Below, piece after piece: positions 4,001 through 6,942 of a DNA stretch of 6,942 nucleotides (position 1 is its first letter; each line of letters begins with the position of its first letter). The notes beneath the pieces are model-generated. The model worked only from the letters and a program-made list of their open reading frames with translations. It was not told the DNA's origin and ran no database searches. Source of the DNA: an archaeon (lineage in GTDB: Archaea; Asgardarchaeota; Hermodarchaeia; Hermodarchaeales; Hermodarchaeaceae); assembly GCA_016550395.1 (NCBI GenBank), contig JABXGY010000393.1:1-6942 (forward strand). The letters are read 5' to 3'. Made by a program: the position numbers and the translations under genes.

Positions 4001-6942
4001 TCAAAATCATAAGTATTACCCAGAGGATCTATCATCCTAATTAGGTTGAAATCCTTGCCATACTCGTACTGCGTAATTGCTCCAAGATCATTCTCTAACC
4101 TTATAATGCCCCCAAACTCATCCACACAAACTGTTGTGATATTGCTCATAGCATCGATAATGTGGGTTGCGCCACTTGAGACATCATATGAGTATCGGAT
4201 TAACTCTTCTCCATTATCAAGATACTCCTCTGCGAGCTGACCATCCTCATCGTACTCAAAGAATTGTTGTATACCCTCAGGATAGGAAATAGAGGATAAT
4301 CCGTTGGACGTATAGTTGTAGCTTGTTACGATTCCATCGGGTGTCGTTACACTAATAAGAAGCTCTCCAGATTCGTCATACTGGTATTCAGTTGCAAGAC
4401 CTGCGTGGTCAATCAAGCGACTGATGCGACCACGCTCGTTGTATTCTAGACTAAAGTAGTCGCCGGAAGAGTGCTGCAGTTTCACCAATTGACTATTGGA
4501 ATTGTAGACCGCACTGATCCGATTGCGGTTGCTGTCTTCTATGTAATCAAGTTTCAGGTCTGTGCGGAAGCCGTAAATTGTCCCGTCTTTTTCCCTAATC
4601 TGGAAGGTGTTATCTGGATTACGGGTTAGAGTGCTATAGTCTCTGAGCGGAGTATAAGTGCAATCACTGTTTCTCAAGTAGAAACGCTTGTAACTGTTTC
4701 CTCTGAGAAGAGCAACGGTTCCATCGTTAAGCTCCTCCAGATTAACCTCATAGTTATGGATCCAACCATGTCCCAGTGAACCTGGATTCGAGGAAGGCAT
4801 CGATCCTTCTGGGAAGATCCTGGTTAATTCTAGTGAGATACCAGGAGCAGGGCAAAATTCGTCACTGAAACTTGCGAGGTTACGAACTTCGAAAATCGGA
4901 TCGATACTAACAGTGGAAACCTGCAATTCGAAGACAGCTTCAGAATCTTGGACCTTAACGTAGAAGGGAATGCTATAGAAAGAACCTGGACTTAAGATGC
5001 CAGGGGACCCTAAGGAACCCTTTCCAAACACTTTTATGGTCTCTTTCTCAAATGGTTGGCTAACGGGCAACAACGACAGCCCAGTATACTTGCTCTCTGG
5101 CGAAAGCGCGGGTGCAGAAATCGAAATGACAAAGAGAGGGGCGGGCATATCCACCTTCCCTAAATTCCCATAGCGTAGAATGTATCGGGCGGGTCTTCCC
5201 ACCCGTATTTGCTCTCTACCAACAATCTCAACCCATAACTCAGGCTCTCCACACTCTTCGATCGTGAAGGAGCTAGGCGCAGTCGCATTACAGCCATCCG
5301 GGTTAGTTACAACAAGTTTCCATTCACCGGGGCTCTTGTCTAACAGATTGAATGTCATCGTGAGGGCTGTTCCATCGGAGATACCATAAACGCTTTGAGC
5401 TGTAATATCCTCGTAGCCTGAGCGGACAAGCGAGACAGTAGCGTTTGGATCAAGCCACCCTCCTTTGATCTCTATGGTCGCAAGTCCAGTGTTTCCTCCC
5501 CTGTCTGTGGATATGCTGGTAATGGTAGGCAGATAGCTAGGTGGCGGTTCAACACTGAATGTCGCATCTACTCTAATGAGAATATCTCGTGCTTGGTCTT
5601 CGTTCCATTGGCCATCACTATAGAGCATTGCTGAATCCATGAACTCTACAATATATGTTCCAGACGCTGGGCTTGGTATTTCGATAGAAGTTTGTGTTCC
5701 TTGTCGACTAACCCAGTGATCGGAACTTCCATATTCTTCATAATAGATGTCAAAATGGCTCCACGCTCCCATAGCTTCAGCTTCAAAACATAGTGAATCT
5801 TGTTCAGGTGACACTTCGACTTGGAACCAAGTAGAACCATAGCTGCAATAGATCGTGCTAACTACCCACTCACCTAGGGGCAGTTCGGGCAGGGTCGCCC
5901 ACAGAGTCAGGATCCCGCTTCCTGTGTCATCAGCCATCACGCTGATGGTATAAGTTCCAGGCTCTGGGTTGACTATATGCAAGATGAGGTCGTGAGAACC
6001 GCTAATACTGGCGACTTCTTCTCCTTGATGCAAAAGTGATAGTTCAGCCGACCAACTGTTACCGTAGCTTATGAGCGTGGTTTTTTGAAGTGTAACGAAA
6101 AGGTTGGAGATGTCCGCAACCGCTATATCAAACGTGAATGCGGTGCCCTCTTCTATTTGGAAATCAGGCAAAGAATACAGAGCGCCTTCTTGCATCATAC
6201 TGATTTCGACGGCAGAGTGAAAAATATCCTCATGATCATCTGACCAAACTACAGCCATGTCATACAATCCTAATGGAGCACTACTAAGATTGAAATGGGC
6301 AATCATCATCTTAGAGGATGATAACACAACAGTTTCAGCACGGATCGTTAGAGTGGTTCCATTCCGCAATTCAACACGCATTCCGCTAGTGAAGCCTATG
6401 CCTGAAATATGAACTGTCGTTCTAGCGGAGTTGGGTAGAGTCCTCGGATAAATGTCAGAAACATGGCAGTCAACGATGGAGGCTGTGATCCTATAACCTG
6501 CTACGTCCTCAACATCTCTTCCATGAACAGCTAGATAGTACGTCCCGTTTTTGGTCGGAGAAATCAACAGTTCGTAGTTTCCCAGTATGTTCCTTCTCTT
6601 GATGACGTAGTCATAATCAGATTGAGTACAAGCCTGAGCATATCTACCATATAACTCCAAAGGTCCAGGTGAAGCGGTCGGTTCGAGTTTTACAAGTAGA
6701 TTCTCACTTCCTTCAACCCTTACAAAAAACGTATGCCACTCACCTGTAGAAATGTTGCTAACATAAGGAATGGCTAGTGTTAATTCCTCGAGAATGGCCA
6801 CGCTAAACGTTAGTGTGTAGTTACCTGTGTAATCCCCAAAATGGTCAAAAACCAGAACTGTGTAGTTTCCATCCTCAGCTAGAGTGTGATAGATTTCAGC
6901 AACCTTAGGATCGTAATCCCCGAACTCAGTTCCATTAGGCAG
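1084..6942 (-). CDS. Giant secreted Rhs/YD-repeat surface protein with C-terminal membrane anchor, 5'-partial
   Basis: At least 1952 residues; numbering is from the first visible codon (6942). The frame is open to the right edge, and the 47 residues before the GTG at 6801 (including EDGNYTVLVFD and YTGNYTLTF) are clear beta-strand protein, so that GTG is an internal Val. Approximate domains are: PPC-like beta modules 1-158; IPT/TIG-like 160-245; further PPC-like beta domains 252-460; second IPT/TIG-like 471-566; DUF11-like strand region 570-690; Rhs entry region 700-800 with LGHGWIHNYE; about 25 YD repeats 800-1425; Rhs-associated core to DPMGL at 1496-1500. After the core come a Gly-rich hydrophobic segment (1501-1612), a beta-sandwich region (about 1626-1815), an Fn3-like domain (1816-1911), a membrane anchor (1917-1939) and a basic tail. 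In known Rhs proteins the repeats form a hollow beta-shell around a C-terminal toxin. Here no toxin motif is visible and the protein is tethered. Many Asn-x-Ser/Thr sequons suit an extracellular archaeal protein. The domain calls are from memory of the families; the Rhs and anchor calls are firm, the N-terminal domain limits are not. Confidence 0.93.
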   Translation of the reverse strand: MPNGTEFGDYDPKVAEIYHTLAEDGNYTVLVFDHFGDYTGNYTLTFSVAILEELTLAIPYVSNISTGEWHTFFVRVEGSENLLVKLEPTASPGPLELYGRYAQACTQSDYDYVIKRRNILGNYELLISPTKNGTYYLAVHGRDVEDVAGYRITASIVDCHVSDIYPRTLPNSARTTVHISGIGFTSGMRVELRNGTTLTIRAETVVLSSSKMMIAHFNLSSAPLGLYDMAVVWSDDHEDIFHSAVEISMMQEGALYSLPDFQIEEGTAFTFDIAVADISNLFVTLQKTTLISYGNSWSAELSLLHQGEEVASISGSHDLILHIVNPEPGTYTISVMADDTGSGILTLWATLPELPLGEWVVSTIYCSYGSTWFQVEVSPEQDSLCFEAEAMGAWSHFDIYYEEYGSSDHWVSRQGTQTSIEIPSPASGTYIVEFMDSAMLYSDGQWNEDQARDILIRVDATFSVEPPPSYLPTITSISTDRGGNTGLATIEIKGGWLDPNATVSLVRSGYEDITAQSVYGISDGTALTMTFNLLDKSPGEWKLVVTNPDGCNATAPSSFTIEECGEPELWVEIVGREQIRVGRPARYILRYGNLGKVDMPAPLFVISISAPALSPESKYTGLSLLPVSQPFEKETIKVFGKGSLGSPGILSPGSFYSIPFYVKVQDSEAVFELQVSTVSIDPIFEVRNLASFSDEFCPAPGISLELTRIFPEGSMPSSNPGSLGHGWIHNYEVNLEELNDGTVALLRGNSYKRFYLRNSDCTYTPLRDYSTLTRNPDNTFQIREKDGTIYGFRTDLKLDYIEDSNRNRISAVYNSNSQLVKLQHSSGDYFSLEYNERGRISRLIDHAGLATEYQYDESGELLISVTTPDGIVTSYNYTSNGLSSISYPEGIQQFFEYDEDGQLAEEYLDNGEELIRYSYDVSSGATHIIDAMSNITTVCVDEFGGIIRLENDLGAITQYEYGKDFNLIRMIDPLGNTYDFDYDERGNVISITDPMGNRITMEYDVRFNKLVWLRDARGNEITFDYGEYGNLLNITYANSSTELMNYDTAGNLVNVITRKGDAISYTYNSRGQLTRKDYPDGSWIAYEYDAAGNMISATDESGTIEMEYNTRNTLTRITYPTGHFLDYNYDNAGRLIQRVDQDGNALNYEYDVASRLVRISDESGSDIVRYKYDAIGRLNKRTVGSGAYTTYEYDAADQIIHLINYDASGKVLSRFDYTRDLLGNPISMTTLEGTYNYEYDRIGQLTKATYPDGHYISYFYDAAGNRIAVVNDGETTSYTSNNMNQYTEVGNASYSYDANGNLIFKTEDGQTTTYEYNFENRLTKVTSPEGTWEYVYDPLGNRIGVINNGIEHRYLVDPMGFGDVVGEYDGDGNLIARYTHGLGLISKIDGGGNNYYYHFDPTGHTIEITNENGNVVNSYEYSPFGECTGKEEAIPNPFEYVGEFGVIYEGNGLLFMRARHYEPDLGRFITADPLNLAAGDHNLYRYAFNSPTTAIDPMGLKRARIWPMIQTLSSATIEVLSKIGKVGPFGKIVGSGLSVVTSVLNIAKGAREIVIGTGLEKLHGWGWSGLGIMGLGMFVFSPPGWVVTPCVLIGATTLGSIFDILGGWGDEIQSHEIQVKSVSSSTPENKFGPTGYDSAGTPYEDRKRFVPPDKNFYYIVEFWNKENATAPACDVFVKDQLDTDIDWVSFRFEEIGFLNWTVELEPCQYFNVYVDTRPQMDLIVNVEGTFDPNTGEMSWTFRSLDSTTMETPDDPMAGFLPPITEIGYEVGWVCFSVNPEVDLPTGTRIENQAFVNFDGVGPYNPAPKEGPFVNVIDAAPPTSNVTAALNGETVQLNWTGNDLDGSGIKDYIIYVSKDGNPYESWLLHTTNSSAAFVGESGHTYAFYSIARDNVGNTEEGPTEPDVTLTIEVSGINLWIFAILSIAAAALIGIGLYVWFRRRQSGLPKVHKI
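1126..1194 (-). other. C-terminal transmembrane anchor of the Rhs protein
   Basis: Residues 1917-1939 are an unbroken hydrophobic helix (LWIFAILSIAAAALIGIGLY, then VWF) followed at once by RRR and a 10-residue tail. This is the usual stop-transfer layout of archaeal surface proteins: everything before it outside the cell, the basic tail inside. Bacterial Rhs effectors do not normally end this way. Confidence 0.9.
2128..2247 (-). other. Glycine-rich hydrophobic hairpin after the Rhs core
   Basis: Residues 1566-1605 are almost free of charge and rich in Gly, Leu, Ile, Val and Met. A central SPPGW turn divides two hydrophobic arms (WSGLGIMGLGMFVF and VVTPCVLIGATTLGSI), so the segment could be a membrane hairpin or a buried packing element. 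The preceding 40 residues (about 1524-1565) add Gly-spaced amphipathic sequence. It sits exactly where a bacterial Rhs protein would begin its variable C-terminal toxin region, where hydrophobic pre-toxin segments are also known. The role is inferred from composition only. Confidence 0.6.
2443..2640 (-). other. Rhs-repeat-associated core domain with DPxxL/DPxGL pair
   Basis: This region encodes the conserved end of the Rhs shell: MRARHYEPDLGRF, then D-P-L-N-L (Asp 1472), then NLYRYAFNSP, then D-P-M-G-L (Asp 1496). In bacterial Rhs proteins this is the plug of the shell, and aspartates of the two D-P motifs cut the chain just after the last D-P-x-G-L. Both aspartates and a 24-residue spacing are present. 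The first motif has Asn where Gly is usual. Cleavage after Leu 1500 is therefore possible but not shown. Confidence 0.85.
2670..4545 (-). repeat. About 25 YD (Rhs) repeats within the giant gene
   Basis: Units of roughly 20-22 residues recur with the pattern aromatic-x-Tyr-Asp-x-x-Gly-x-hydrophobic followed by a turn such as D-P-x-G-N or P-D-G. Clear examples include YEYDAAGNMI, FDYDERGNVI, YKYDAIGRLN, YFYDAAGNRI and YSYDANGNLI. Some units are degenerate: the Asp or Gly is lost in about a third, mostly in the first half. At DNA level the units are diverged, though the phrase behind Y-D-A-A recurs on the plus strand as gcagcatcatattcataag-like sequence. In solved Rhs/TcC structures such repeats spiral into a closed beta-sheet shell, and that fold is expected here. 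Confidence 0.9.

Noticed and set aside
1556..5389. Plus-strand open frames of 64-130 codons opposite the giant gene (for example 2132-2503 and 2887-3279)
   Set aside because: They are antisense to an unmistakable Rhs coding frame, lack recognisable domains and are explained by the repetitive codon pattern of the opposite strand.
5646..5840. Minus-strand open frame of 64 codons in another frame of the giant gene
   Set aside because: It overlaps continuous beta-domain coding sequence in the main frame and has no features of its own.

Overview
The window most likely comes from an uncultured archaeon, possibly of the Bathyarchaeia (Miscellaneous Crenarchaeotal Group). The evidence is indirect. 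Both clear proteins end in a single C-terminal membrane anchor followed by a short Arg/Lys-rich tail, as many archaeal surface proteins do. The tyrosine/leucine heptad coiled coil plus anchor of the left-hand gene matches, from memory, proteins common in those genomes. No Shine-Dalgarno site decides any start, and there is no rRNA, tRNA or housekeeping gene to fix the taxonomy, so a bacterial origin is not excluded.

Layout: (i) 3-467, plus strand: the 3' part of a gene for a membrane-anchored coiled-coil protein. Its frame is open to the left edge. A T5 tract just past the stop is a plausible archaeal terminator. (ii) 468-1083: a 616-base convergent gap. It holds minus-strand coding-like sequence that looks like a decayed gene: two frameshifts and an in-frame stop, with an intact 94-codon 3' portion (545-829). 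(iii) 1084-6942, minus strand: one giant gene filling the rest of the window and open at the right edge. At least 1952 residues are visible. The GTG at 6801 is an internal valine codon, not the start.

The giant protein is a secreted Rhs/YD-repeat protein. In order it shows PPC-like and IPT/TIG-like beta domains, an Rhs entry region, about 25 YD repeats, and an Rhs-associated core ending in DPMGL. Where bacterial Rhs proteins carry a variable toxin, this one has a glycine-rich hydrophobic hairpin, a large beta-sandwich region, an Fn3-like domain and a C-terminal transmembrane anchor. No nuclease, deaminase or other toxin motif is visible after the core, and no clear immunity gene follows it. 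The most interesting reading is a cell-surface-tethered Rhs shell in an archaeon, possibly still able to self-cleave at the core, used for display or adhesion rather than toxin delivery. That function is inference.
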